64,000 nucleotides of DNA from Streptomyces sp. RPA4-2. GTDB lineage: Bacteria > Actinomycetota > Actinomycetes > Streptomycetales > Streptomycetaceae. The notes under the pieces are model-generated. The model ran no database searches. It saw nothing but the letters and a program-made list of their open reading frames with translations, and was not told the origin of the DNA. The position numbers were made by a program, and so were the translations under genes. Where the stretch lies: NCBI RefSeq assembly GCF_012273515.2, contig NZ_CP050975.2:8680001-8744000 (forward strand). The letters are read 5' to 3'. Shown here piece by piece: positions 42,909-52,367 of the stretch; position 1 is the first letter of the stretch; every line of letters starts with the position of its first letter.

Positions 42909-43478
42909 TCAGATCTCGGGGACCCATTCCACGGGCGGGGGCATGCGACTGTAGTGGGGTCCCCTGGTGCCGTACTGGGCGAGGTGCAGGATTTCGCCGC
43001 CGACCGCGAGCTCTGCCGGCGGAGGGTTGGGAACGGAGATCCGCGGGTGACGCTGGCCGTCGATGACGATGCCCTCCCGGAGGTCGTTCCGGCCATCCGC
43101 CCAGCTCTGGGCCCGCTCGCGAGTCCACGGGTCCTGCAGGGTGCGCGGGGCGGCCGGGTCGTGGTCGTAGCCGTTGAGGCTGCGGACGAGACCTTCGCTG
43201 TAGACACCCTTGACCCGGAAGTTCTCCAGGTCGTCCGCGCGCACGACCATGTTGACGTACCGGCGGCCGTTGCCTCTGTGCCGCCCGACCGCATGCCAGC
43301 GACCCCAGCCAGGGTCCCAACGCACGGGCGGGATCCACAGCAGGGCGCCTACCGGGAAGTGCTTCGTGCCGCGCTGGATGTCGAGACCACTCTCACCGCG
43401 CGTAGTTTCCCGCGCCACGTTGGCCACCAGGCACCAGCCCAACGGTCCGTCCGGCGTCTCTTCTTCGGTAGGTTCCAT
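42909..43478 (-). CDS. Hypothetical protein
   Basis: 189 residues from ATG 43478 with GGAAG upstream. Composition is normal and soluble: GWCLVANVARETTRGESGLD, HFPVGALLWIPPVRWDPGWG, WHAVGRHRGNGRRYVNMVVR, ADDLENFRVKGVYSEGLVRS, REGIVIDGQRHPRISVPNPP. The block V-G-R-H-R-G-x-x-R-R-Y is well formed. No family recognised. The gene lies between two inverted copies of a 60-bp repeat and between NACHT loci, so it may belong to a cassette. Confidence 0.65.
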   Translation of the reverse strand: MEPTEEETPDGPLGWCLVANVARETTRGESGLDIQRGTKHFPVGALLWIPPVRWDPGWGRWHAVGRHRGNGRRYVNMVVRADDLENFRVKGVYSEGLVRSLNGYDHDPAAPRTLQDPWTRERAQSWADGRNDLREGIVIDGQRHPRISVPNPPPAELAVGGEILHLAQYGTRGPHYSRMPPPVEWVPEI

Positions 43479-43590
43479 GTCTTCCACACCCAGAATCTTC
43501 ACGCACGAGACGGGACGCGAACCAGCTTTTATCAGCTGAGCACACCGGAGCAAACCACATGCGGATCACCAGGCGCAGGAGAAACCCGGG

Positions 43591-43655
43591 GCGTTCGAAC
43601 GTGTGGGCGGGGAAGGTGACGTCGCTGCTGGGGAATTACGTGACCATCGACACTG
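43591..43655 (+). repeat. Inverted repeat copy B (60+ bp)
   Basis: Partner of copy A at 42838-42903. Differences are scattered single substitutions, and similarity ends after about 65 bp on the outer side and at GCGTTCGAAC on the inner side. Confidence 0.75.
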
Positions 43656-43862
43656 GTCATCGGGCTGCTGGCCGGTTACTGGATCGGCACCCACCTGCAC
43701 GGCACCCCGGCACCCCAGCCGGACACCCCGCGCCCGGGCCACACCACACCAGCACCCCAGCGCACCGTGCTCATCCCCCGTCCGCGCCGCCGGATCGGCC
43801 CCGCCCGCAGCGCCCCGGGCCCCGCTACCCACAGCACCCCGCCCAGCTCCGTCGATGCCTGA
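43644..43862 (+). pseudogene. Small membrane-protein relic (helix plus Pro-rich tail)
   Basis: From about 43650 the frame reads LVIGLLAGYWIGTHLHGTP, a single membrane helix, then a Pro/Arg-rich tail ending ATHSTPPSSVDA and TGA at 43860-43862. That stop overlaps the next gene's ATG (TGATG), as in an operon. There is an in-frame stop at 43641 and no ATG/GTG before the helix, so the 5' end is missing or displaced by repeat copy B. Confidence 0.4.
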
Positions 43863-44356
43863 TGGATGCCTCACTGCCTCTGGAACTTCGGATCGTCGGC
43901 GTATTGATCCGGCTCTACGGCCTGCCCGTCATCCGTATCGTCCACCTGACGACCGACGGCTTTCACCAGGACGAGCGCGGGGCCTACTTCACCTTCGACA
44001 AGAACCCCGTACTCCTGCCGCCGACGCTGGCTCGTCTCATCGAACAGCAGATCACCACAGGCCGGTCGCGCGCTGCCCTGGGGCCGCTTGCCACCAGCGA
44101 GCATCCCGAACTCCTGCTACCCGGCCAGCCCGCCAGCCGCCCACGCAGCCCAGAGGTGTTGTCCGGACAGCTCATGCGGCACGGCCTGCCCACCATCGCC
44201 GCCCGCAACACGGCCTTGTTCGGCATGGCCGGTGAACTCCCGCCGATCATCATCAGCGACCTCTTCGGCGTCCACAGGAACACCGCGACCCAGTGGGCGT
44301 CGCTGGCTCAGGACAGCTGGGCCGGCTACCTAGCGGCCCTCAGAGCTACCGAGTGA
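43862..44356 (+). CDS. Recombinase-like protein, C-terminal type (likely truncated)
   Basis: 164 residues from ATG 43862. It reads LELRIVGVLIRLYGLPVIRI, VHLTTDGFHQD, FDKNPVLLPPTLARLIEQQI, SGQLMRHGLPTIAARNTALF and GMAGELPPIIISDLFGVHRN, ending TATQWASLAQDSWAGYLAAL. This is the C-terminal part of a tyrosine-recombinase-like family common in Streptomyces accessory DNA, where a small HTH-like end (SDLFGxHxNTATxWxxxA) replaces the usual catalytic Tyr region. The N-terminal part is missing. A degraded second copy of its end is at 47110-47248. Confidence 0.6.
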   Translation: MDASLPLELRIVGVLIRLYGLPVIRIVHLTTDGFHQDERGAYFTFDKNPVLLPPTLARLIEQQITTGRSRAALGPLATSEHPELLLPGQPASRPRSPEVLSGQLMRHGLPTIAARNTALFGMAGELPPIIISDLFGVHRNTATQWASLAQDSWAGYLAALRATE

Positions 44357-45209
44357 CGCCCTATCAGGTATTCCCTTGGCAGCGGCTCGTCCGGCTCGAC
44401 GTGGTTTTGCTGATCAGCAGATGGTGCGTTCTCCGAAGCGGGCCAGGCAGTGCCAGACCTTCTTGAGGTCCTGAAAGCCGTAGCGGCCAGTGCGGGCGGC
44501 ATCCCCGATGATCTTGGGGCTGAGCAGGTCATCAACGGCGATCTCAGCACCCAGGTCAACGTATTCCTGTCCCCGATAGCTTGAGTGACGTCGCAGTTCA
44601 GCCACGCTGAGCCGAAAACCTGGATGCCATTCGATTGGGCACGGGAGGCGGTGAGCTGCGGATTCGATCTCTGTGCCGCGATAACTGGGGTCCAACACCA
44701 GTGCCTCTACGTCACGGTCGAACCTGACCGGTCCGTGAATCTGCGCCTCGATGTGACCGTCCACGGCATCCAGCTTGTCCGCCTCAGCGAGCTCGATGAG
44801 CGAGCAGCGGTCGGCTGTGCCGAAGTCGGAAGGCTCGGTGGAACTGTCGGGGTAGCAGAGCGTGGTGCGACTGAGGGTCTCGATGCCGAGCCTGAAGTAC
44901 GAGGAGCCGAACCGCGGTGCACCACCGATCGGATCACGGCGGTAATTCAACGCACCATATACGGGGCGCTGGTCAGCTGATGCGTCGTCGTACGCGCCGC
45001 CGAAGATACGGCTCTCCCAGCGCCACCGGTCTCCGCCAGGATGAGCGGTCAGACCACCGTTGCTCGTGCCTGTCACAAACTGTGACCGGTACACACGGTC
45101 TTCCACCATCTGGGCCAGGACCAGATGGCCCTCCGCGGAACGATCGGGATGGAAGTGCATCGTCACCCGTAGGTCACGGGCGAGCGGCTCTCCTCTGCAT
45201 GAGAGGGCG

Positions 45210-45608
45210 TTAAGTCCGTTTCTGGTAGCGGCCGCGTCCGGGTTGTTCGAGGAGTCCTTGACGGACGAGTCGTCCCAGGCGGGAGCGGGTGACGTTGATC
45301 GAGGGCTCGTCGGTGGGCAGGCCGAGGTGCTCGTGCAGGTCGCGGACACGGAACACCTTCCCAGGGTGCTCGTTGAACGTGGTCACGATGCGCTGGTAGA
45401 CGGTGGCGGTCTCCACGAAGGCCGTTGCGTGATCGGGCGGGGTGAGGCCGTCGATGACCTTGCGAGTCGCGGTGAGCTCGGCCAGGCGGGCTTCGGTCTC
45501 GGCGAGGCCGGTGGTGAGCCGCACGATCTGCTCGCGCAGGTGGTCGGCTCGTGCGGCGGTCTCATCGTGCTCGGCCTGCAGCAGCCGCAGGAGTTCGCTG
45601 ACGTTCAC
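45210..45608 (-). CDS. Coiled-coil/winged-helix protein inside the IS5 element
   Basis: 132 residues from GTG 45608, overlapping the transposase end by 4 nt (GTGA). Residues 1-50 are coiled coil (SELLRLLQAEHDETAARADH, LREQIVRLTTGLAETEARLA). The C-terminal 65 residues are a winged helix: YQRIVTTFNEHPGKVFRVRD, LHEHLGLPTDEPSINVTRSR, LGRLVRQGLLEQPGRGRYQK. The stop codon lies inside the left terminal repeat, so the gene belongs to the element. It may regulate transposition or bind the ends. Architecture parallels 17012-17638. Confidence 0.8.
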   Translation of the reverse strand: MNVSELLRLLQAEHDETAARADHLREQIVRLTTGLAETEARLAELTATRKVIDGLTPPDHATAFVETATVYQRIVTTFNEHPGKVFRVRDLHEHLGLPTDEPSINVTRSRLGRLVRQGLLEQPGRGRYQKRT

Positions 45609-46463
45609 GCGGCCAGCTCCACGTCGTCCCGCCAGGCGGGGGCAGGGGTGGTGAGGCGGCGGAGCATGCTTAAGCGGTGGAGGCCCAGTAGACGCGGGAA
45701 GCCGCGTTGTCGGGCCGGTGATCGTAGTCGCGGGCGAGGCGCCGGTGCAGCATGAGGGTGCCGTTGGCCTGCTCGACCACCCACCGCTTCGGTTGCGGGA
45801 CGAAGCCCTTGCCTTCGTCGTCGGGGTTGCGCCGAACCACCTCGACGGTGATGTCCTTTACCGCCCCGTGGATGATCACAGCGTCCTTGAAACCCTGGTC
45901 GACCAGGACCTTTTCCAGGCGCATCCCACATCGTTCGGCCGCCTGGTCCAGCAGGGCGATGCTTAAGCCTCGTTGTCGTGGGCGCTCGCGGCCAGGACCA
46001 CCACACCGATGATCAGGCCCAGCACGTCGACTGCGAGTCCCCGCTTCCTGCCAGGCGTCTTCTTGTTCGCGTCCAGTCCCGTCGTCTCCTTCGGCACCCC
46101 GGCCGCCACGCGGACGGACTGGGTGTCGATGATCACCAGGGACGGGTCCTCTAATCGTCTGGACCGCTCCCGCACCTGGCAGCGCAGGATCTCCTGAATC
46201 CGCTGGTCAAGACCATCCTGGCGCCACAGAGTGAAGTAGTAGAACACCGCCGACCAGGCCGGGAGGTCGTGTGGCAGGAGCCGCCACTGACAGCCCGTCC
46301 GGTTCTGGTAGAGCAGCGCGTTCACTACCTCGCGCAGGTCGCAGGAGCCCGGGTCCCCGGTCGCCGACCGCGCCACCCGCTCCTGCTTCCACGCGGTGAC
46401 CAGCGGCTCGATCAACGCCCACTGCTCGTCGGACAAGTCGGTTGCGTACGGCATCCGTTCCAT
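45605..46463 (-). pseudogene. IS5-family transposase with two frameshifts
   Basis: Segment 1 (ATG 46463 to 45963): MPYATDLSDEQWALIEPLVT, LLPHDLPAWSAVFYYFTLWR, SLVIIDTQSVRVAAG, PGRKRGLAVDVLGLIIGVVV and stop after HDNEA. Segment 2, one frame over: ALLDQAAERCGM, KVLVDQGFKDAVIIHGAV, KRWVVEQANGTLMLHRRLAR, stop after YWASTA. Segment 3, shifted again: SMLRRLTTPAPAWRDDVELA and stop at 45605. All three DDE residues exist but in different frames. Both breaks occur at the same 10-mer GCTTAAGCAT (45667-45676 and 45959-45968). Confidence 0.82.
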
Positions 46464-46629
46464 GCCCACGACCTCATCATGCACACGACATGACCCGAGG
46501 GCGGAACTGTCCCATCACCCACGAACGGGCGACACCACATCATCAGAAACGGGACTTAACGTCCTCTGAAGCCGCGACGTGCTGCAGAGCCTTCTCCTGC
46601 AGCGGTACGGCGATGTCAGCACGCATGCG

Positions 46630-47109
46630 TGGAGTGTGCACGGACGGCACTGTTCAGCGCACGTCAGTTTGTGAGAACCCCCGCAGCCTCGCTCGCCGTT
46701 CATCGGTCCCGGCATCAGCCATGCACACCGAATAGCGCAGGGCTGAAACATCGCCTCTTCACCAGGACGCCGCGCCAGCCGACGGCCGCACCATCGCCAC
46801 AGGCCTCGCCGCCCTCGCATGGACCACCGCCTCCACGTTCGCACTGCGCGGACTGACCCTCCGCTTGGCCCACTTCACCCACATCCACAACGCCGGTCAC
46901 CAGATCGAGCGGCACATCCACCTACCGGCTGACACGGACACCCCGGAGACCCCGGACAACGTGCACCCACTCGAACAGCGCTGACCCGCCGCCCGCCCTG
47001 ACTTTCGCCCGTCCCGCGCGGGCGAGGACCGGACAGGGCGGCCGGCCTGCCACCCGTCACACCCCACGCTCCGTCTGACGAACTTCCGCCGATGGGACGC
47101 AGCACGGCC
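46630..47109 (+). pseudogene. Region with a relic reading frame (46758-46984)
   Basis: One plus-strand frame reads DAAPADGRTIATGLAALAWT, TASTFALRGLTLRLAHFTHI and HNAGHQIERHIHLPADTDTP, ending HPLEQR and TGA at 46984. Composition is that of a real gene but there is no start signal or recognisable family. The remaining bases appear empty. Confidence 0.35.
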
Positions 47110-47248
47110 TAGTTCGGCATGGCTGGGGAATTACCGTCAATCATCATCAGCGACCTCTTCGGCCTGCACCGGAACACCGCGAGCCAAGGGGCGGCGCTCG
47201 CCCAGGACAGCTGGGCCAGCTACCTCGCGGGACCCACTACCAAGTAGG
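47110..47248 (+). pseudogene. Second, degraded copy of the recombinase-like C-terminus
   Basis: FGMAGELPSIIISDLFGLHR, then NTASQGAALAQDSWASYLAG and stop. This is the same end as 44215-44356 (FGMAGELPPIIISDLFGVHR), roughly 85% identical in DNA. An in-frame TAG just upstream and the lack of further similarity show it is a fragment. Confidence 0.7.
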
Positions 47249-47401
47249 TCAAACGGGCTGCTTTACAACCTCTTTCCGCAGCTCAAGGCGCTTTGTGCTG
47301 CGCGGGTCGTGAGCCCCGTGTGGTTCAGTCGGAAATCCATGTTTGACCTGCATCGCCAATCGGCTTTTTGTCCTACGGGAGGTAGGTGATGATGTCTTGT
47401 T

Positions 47402-49592
47402 ATGAGACGCGGGGGACGTGGCCGGGGGCCGCGGTATGTGGGCTGGATATACGTAGTGTTGTCCCTGGGTGGGCTGAGCGCGGCGCTCGTTCTGGCTTGG
47501 CGATTCGATCTTGGAGCAGCCCAAACCGCTGCGACTGCGCTTTCTGCTCTTGCACCGGCATATCTTGCCTGGGCAGCTTTCCATGCCGATCGCGTTGAGG
47601 CCGAACCGGCGGATGCGGATAAGGTCCTGGAGCAGCTGGCGGTGGCGATCAGAGCCCAGTGGGACAACGAGGCGGAAGTGCGCAGGGTCAACGACCCCTA
47701 CCCGCTGCCAGTCGCTTGGGCTGCCGGCGACGGCGATCTCGCGGAGGACTGGTCGTTGTTGACCGGCCTGGCCCGCTCTTGGCCCGGTGGGCCCCCGGGC
47801 GATCCCGCTCTGTGGCCAACGGATGCCGCCGGGCTGGCGGGTCAGGATGCGGAGATCGGACTGGTGTTCTCGGAGAGGGTGCCCACGCGACGCTTGGTGA
47901 TCCTGGGCGAACCCGGCGCAGGCAAGAGCGTGCTAATGATCCGGCTACTGCAGGATCTCATCGAACGTCGAGCTAACGGGGAGCCGGTGCCGGTGCTGTT
48001 TTCTCTGGCTTCCTGGGACCCCCACCAGCCGCTGAAATCTTGGATGGCCGACCAGTTGCGTCGCACCCACCCCGGCCTGGCCACAGCGGCTCCGCTCGCG
48101 GTCAACCTTGCGGACACCACGGAAGCCGGGTCCAGCGACTTAGCTCTGCACCTTCTCAACGCGGGCCGCGTCCTGCCGATGTTCGACGGTTTCGACGAAC
48201 TACCGCCGTCCCAGCACGCCACCGCACTCGACATGCTTAACCGCGCTCTGCCCGCCCGACAGCCACTGGTCCTGACCAGCCGCACCGCCCCCTACCGAAC
48301 CGCCCTGACCCGACCGGGTACCAACGTCCGACTCAATGGCTCCGCTGTCATCCAGCTCCTGCCCCTCAAGGCCGAGCAGGCCGCCAACTACTTGCGCCGC
48401 GACGCCGGCGGCCCGCACGCCCCTGCAGCCCGCCGGTGGAACCGCGTAATCACCCATCTGGGCACCAGCAGCCCTGTCGGACAGGCCCTCGCCACGCCGC
48501 TGGGTCTGTTCCTGGTACGGACCATCTACAACCCCCGCCCCGACTCGCCCCCTGGTCCTCTGCCAGCATCACACCCGGATGAACTATGTGATACCGCTAA
48601 TTATCCTGACCGTACCGCCATCAGTATCCATCTCTTCCATGCTTTCATTCCCGCCGCCTATGCCCCGCAACAGCCTTACCCGCCCCGTTGGTCAGCCGAT
48701 CATGCGCGCCGAGCATTCGTCTGTCTTGCCCGGTTCCTGCAGGACCGACGCGCAGGTAACCCCGATCTCGCCTGGTGGGAGCTACGCATAGCCACGCCTC
48801 AGCTCGTGCCCTATCTGGTGGCGGCGTGCGTTATTCGAGTCCACGGTCGTGACAACGCCTGGGTTCGCGCTCGGAATCGGAGGTAGGGCTTTATTGGGGC
48901 TCCAGGTCGGGATCGTGTTCGGGCTAATGACAGGCCTTGCCGCAGGGTTCACGCGCAGAGTCGTACGCAGGTTCACGCACAGATACAGGGAGTCTGGGCT
49001 CCCGAGCATCCGACTTCGCCTTTCGCCGATTGGAATCCGGCGCGGGTTCCCGCTCGGGATCGCGACCGGGGTAACGGTCGGAGTCTCGACCCATCCGGTT
49101 TCCGGGCTCCTGGTCGGATTCACATGCGGCATCGTGACCTCGCTCATGAGCACATTCAGGGCTGATGCTCCTGACCTCACAGCTAGCTTCGTGCCGGCCG
49201 CGCTTCTCGCCTTGGACCGCCGCACTTTCCTCATGTTCGGGCTGACACTCGGACTCGCGTTTGGTTTTGTATTCGGGACCGTAGGAGGGGTGGCCGAGTT
49301 CACAATAGACGGGATCCCGATCGAGCTTGCGACCGCGATCACGGCCGGGATTGGATTTGGGCTTGCATTCGGGCTCACAACCGGTTGGCTGGAGACAGCA
49401 TGGGTTCACTTCGTCATTGCCCGTGTCTATCTGGCGCTACGTCACGGGGTTCCGTGGCGCCTCATGGAGTTTCTGCAGGATGCACACGAGCACCGCGGCG
49501 TGCTGAGGCAGGCCGGGGCGGTTTATCAGTTCCGGCACATCGACCTGCAACGCCATCTCGCTGAGGATCGCCCAAGACGCAGAAGCAGCTGA
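47402..49592 (+). pseudogene. NACHT NTPase with glycine-rich membrane C-terminus, frameshifted (locus 2)
   Basis: N-part 47402-48886: membrane helices (VGWIYVVLSLGGLSAALVLA; AATALSALAPAYLAWAAFHA), NACHT with RRLVILGEPGAGKSVLMIRL (Walker A), VPVLFSLASWDPHQPLKSWM, RVLPMFDGFDELPPSQ (Walker B) and LVLTSRTAPYRTAL, then LVPYLVAACVIRV and stop. C-part 48849-49592, one base forward: TTPGFALGIGGRALLGLQVG, IVFGLMTGLAAGF, FGLTLGLAFGFVFGTVGGVA and the end AVYQFRHIDLQRHLAEDRPR. The two parts overlap by 38 nt; GTG 48849 could in theory start the C-part separately but has no ribosome-binding site. The best Shine-Dalgarno near the 5' end (GGGAGG, 47377) fits an out-of-frame ATG at 47389 better than ATG 47402. 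Confidence 0.75.
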
Positions 49593-49613
49593 TGAGGATC
49601 TGGCCTCGATTCG

Positions 49614-49850
49614 TCAGCGGCGCTCGGTCGCTGACCTGGTCGGCAGTTCGCCCGTAATAATCGGCGTCAGCTCCACGAGCACGACGGTGGCCTGATGGCT
49701 CGCCTCCGAAGCGTGCACGACCACGTTGCTTCCCGGCTCGAAGCCAAACCGTGCCTGGAACGACTCCATCAGCTTCGCGAGCGCCGCACCCGCCTGCTCG
49801 CACCAGCCGCGAAGCGACTCGGCATCAAGCCGTTCGTCAGCCACGGTCAC
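49614..49850 (-). CDS. Small hypothetical protein
   Basis: 78 residues from GTG 49850, for which GGAGGAAATGG gives good spacing; ATG 49856 would place the site too close. Helical first half (ESLRGWCEQAGAALAKLMES, FQARFGFEPG), then a beta-like half (NVVVHASEASHQATVVLVEL). No family recognised. It is convergent with the NACHT C-part and divergent from the MFS relic. Confidence 0.55.
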   Translation of the reverse strand: MTVADERLDAESLRGWCEQAGAALAKLMESFQARFGFEPGSNVVVHASEASHQATVVLVELTPIITGELPTRSATERR

Positions 49851-49959
49851 TCCCATTTCCTCCGACGAGGGCCCGCCCACGCGAGTCCGGAAGAACGTAC
49901 AGGAGCGTTCACGCCGATCCGGTCAGAGCCCGTCAAGAGTTGGAAGCCCTCTATGGAGC

Positions 49960-50820
49960 CGGGCCGGTGCCCGAATCGCCATGGCCTCCAGCCTTGGCTT
50001 CCTTATCGGGCCAGCCATCGGCGCCATGCTCATGGACGCCGTCGGACTGCAAGGCGTGCTGCTCGTGGACGCAGTCACCTACCTCGCTGTACCTCTCGTC
50101 GCCCTGTTCTTGCCCGCGCCGCCAGACCCGGCAGCAGACGACAACTCCGCGCGGCCACGGGAGAAATCAGGGCTGATCCCCGGGCTGCGAACCCTCTTGC
50201 AGCAAGCACCAGCAGCTCGGATCGTGCTCATCGGTGCGATGCTGACGTTCACCCTGCAGGTCACCAACGTGGTCGAGGTTTACCTCGTCCGCGATGGCTA
50301 CGGCGCCACAGCCACAATGTTCGGCCTGGTGACCATGGCATGGGCCGGCGGACAGATCGTCGGCAGCGGAGCCGCCGGGCGTACGCTCTCCGAGCGGCCC
50401 ACCGCACGATTGGCCGTGCTCATGGTGCTCACCGTGGGCGCCGCTCTTCTGGCCATCGCCGTCTTCGACAGCCTGCCGGGCCTGTTTGCCTTGACCGTTG
50501 TGGCTGGCGGCGCCAATGGAGCGTTCGGTGTTGCCCGCCAGACGGCCATCGGCCGTGCTGTTGCCCCAGCCGGCCAGGGAAGCGCCGCCGCCGCCCACGC
50601 TGCACTCCTGAACACCGCCACCATGGTTGCCTTCATGAGCGCAGGTCTCGTCGCAGCGGTCGCGACGCCCCGTACGGTCTACGCCATCGCAGGCAGCATC
50701 GTCCTGCTCGCCGTGGCGGCTGTCCACCTGTATCGCCGGGCCGACCGCGCAGAAGAACCGGTGGCCCACGCAGCGCCCGCCCGGAGCACGTCACCCGCCG
50801 CGGCGCTGCCTACAGACTGA
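49960..50820 (+). pseudogene. MFS transporter, 5'-truncated
   Basis: The coherent frame begins SSLGFLIGPAIGAMLMDAVG at about 49981 and continues through LVDAVTYLAVPLVALFLPAP, IVLIGAMLTFTLQVTNVVEV, LFALTVVAGGANGAFGVARQ and VYAIAGSIVLLAVAAVHLY. These are helices 5 to 12 of an MFS carrier; the first four are missing and upstream sequence is unrelated. An ATG at 49981 exists, but a half transporter is unlikely to work. Confidence 0.75.
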
Positions 50821-50899
50821 TCCGTCCGCCCCGAAGGGGCGGTGGATCGACGCCGTCCCCGAGACCCTGTGGTCAGCGCTGGGTGCGTTCGCCGACTTC

Positions 50900-51682
50900 A
50901 TGATGCGCTCGTGCGAGAGAGCCCGCCGTGCCGGAACACGGCCTCGCAGCGATGGAACCATCGAGGCGGCACTGGCCATCATGCGTGACCTCGCCCGCTT
51001 CCTCGCCAGCGAACGCGGCAAGCAGGACCGGGCGCTGACCGACGTCCACGACGTCGAAGCCTTCCTCGCCGGCGCACCCAAGGCCCGAAAACGTCGGCTG
51101 GTCGTGCTCGGACAGTTCTTCCGCTTCGCGCGCTCGCGGAAGATTGTGCTGGTGGATCCCACCCGCGGTCTGTCCTCCCGAGGGCGGAGCGGCTTCACCG
51201 GGGCGACGCTGACACTCGACCAGCAACGAGTGTTGTTCCGCCGCTGGACCACCGGTCCGGCCGTTCATCCGCACGAGGCCCTGCTGGGCATGCTCGCGCT
51301 GTTGCACGGCGCATCAAGCCGCGAAGTCAAGATGCTGCAGACCGCTGACCTCGACCCTCACGCCCGGACTACCCGGCTCGGCAACCGTCCGCATCCGGTT
51401 CCCTTGGATCCGGCGTCATGGGCAGTGCTGGAACGCTGTCTGGCTCACCGCGAAGCCCAGCGGACAGACAATCCCCACGTCATGGTCACCCGCCAGACGA
51501 AGTCCGGCCGGGGCCCGGCGTCCACCGCCTATGTCAGTCACGTCCTCGACGCCTGCGGCTTCCCGCCCCGAATGATCCGCTGCACTCGACTGCTCGACCT
51601 GGTCAACACCATGGACCCCAAACTCGTCGCTGCCGCGTTCGGCATGGATCCCGAGGCCACCATGATCTATCTATCTGTCTGA
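50900..51682 (+). CDS. Tyrosine-recombinase-like (integrase) protein, possibly 5'-incomplete
   Basis: 260 residues from ATG 50900; the same frame stays protein-like upstream (PKGRWIDAVPETLWSALGAF from about 50830), so the real start is probably lost or further left. TIEAALAIMRDLARFLASER is the core-binding domain. MLALLHGASSREVKMLQTAD holds the first catalytic Arg, and RMIRCTRLLDLVNTMDPKLV with FGMDPEATMIYLSV forms the C-terminal block with a candidate Tyr. The usual HxxR box is degenerate. Truncated relatives with the same ending exist near 43.9 and 47.1 kb. Confidence 0.65.
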   Translation: MMRSCERARRAGTRPRSDGTIEAALAIMRDLARFLASERGKQDRALTDVHDVEAFLAGAPKARKRRLVVLGQFFRFARSRKIVLVDPTRGLSSRGRSGFTGATLTLDQQRVLFRRWTTGPAVHPHEALLGMLALLHGASSREVKMLQTADLDPHARTTRLGNRPHPVPLDPASWAVLERCLAHREAQRTDNPHVMVTRQTKSGRGPASTAYVSHVLDACGFPPRMIRCTRLLDLVNTMDPKLVAAAFGMDPEATMIYLSV

Positions 51683-51738
51683 TCGCGTCGACGAGACCCG
51701 CTTGTCAGGGTGGGAGACGACCAAGGACTGACCTCTGG

Positions 51739-52359
<621 letters not shown>

Positions 52360-52367
<8 letters not shown>

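Larger units (their letters stand above)
45203..46566 (-). mobile_element. IS5-family element carrying a winged-helix passenger gene, 1364 bp
   Basis: Terminal inverted repeats: GAGGGCGTTAAGTCCGTTTC on the left (45203) and, read from the right end, GAGGACGTTAAGTCCCGTTT (46566). TGA is duplicated outside both ends (45200-45202, 46567-46569), a TNA-type target. Inside are a broken transposase (45605-46463) and the winged-helix gene 45210-45608. The IS splits a DUF3626 gene. Confidence 0.88.
44414..46626 (-). pseudogene. DUF3626 gene split by an IS5-family insertion
   Basis: The main part (44414-45199) reads LRVTMHFHPDRSAEGHLVLA, YRSQFVTGTSNGGLTAHPGG, DRWRWESRIFGGAYDDASAD, TTLCYPDSSTEP, GHIEAQIHGPVRFDRDVEAL, VLDPSYRGTEIE and EWHPGFRLSVAELRRH, matching DUF3626 throughout. 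Its start lies beyond the IS: ATG 46626 gives MRADIAVPLQEKALQHVAAS up to 46567. Joining the two pieces after removing 45203-46566 and one TGA copy gives HVAASCRGEPLARDLRVTMH in frame. So the gene was intact before the insertion. DUF3626 proteins have unknown function. Confidence 0.85.

Noticed and set aside
47402..48886. Programmed frameshift shared by both NACHT genes
   Set aside because: The shift needed is -1 in locus 1 and +1 in locus 2 and no common slippery sequence is visible, so a single recoding mechanism is not supported.
48849..49592. Separate gene for the NACHT membrane domain at locus 2
   Set aside because: GTG 48849 has no ribosome-binding site and the same domain is fused in family members, so a frameshifted single gene is preferred.
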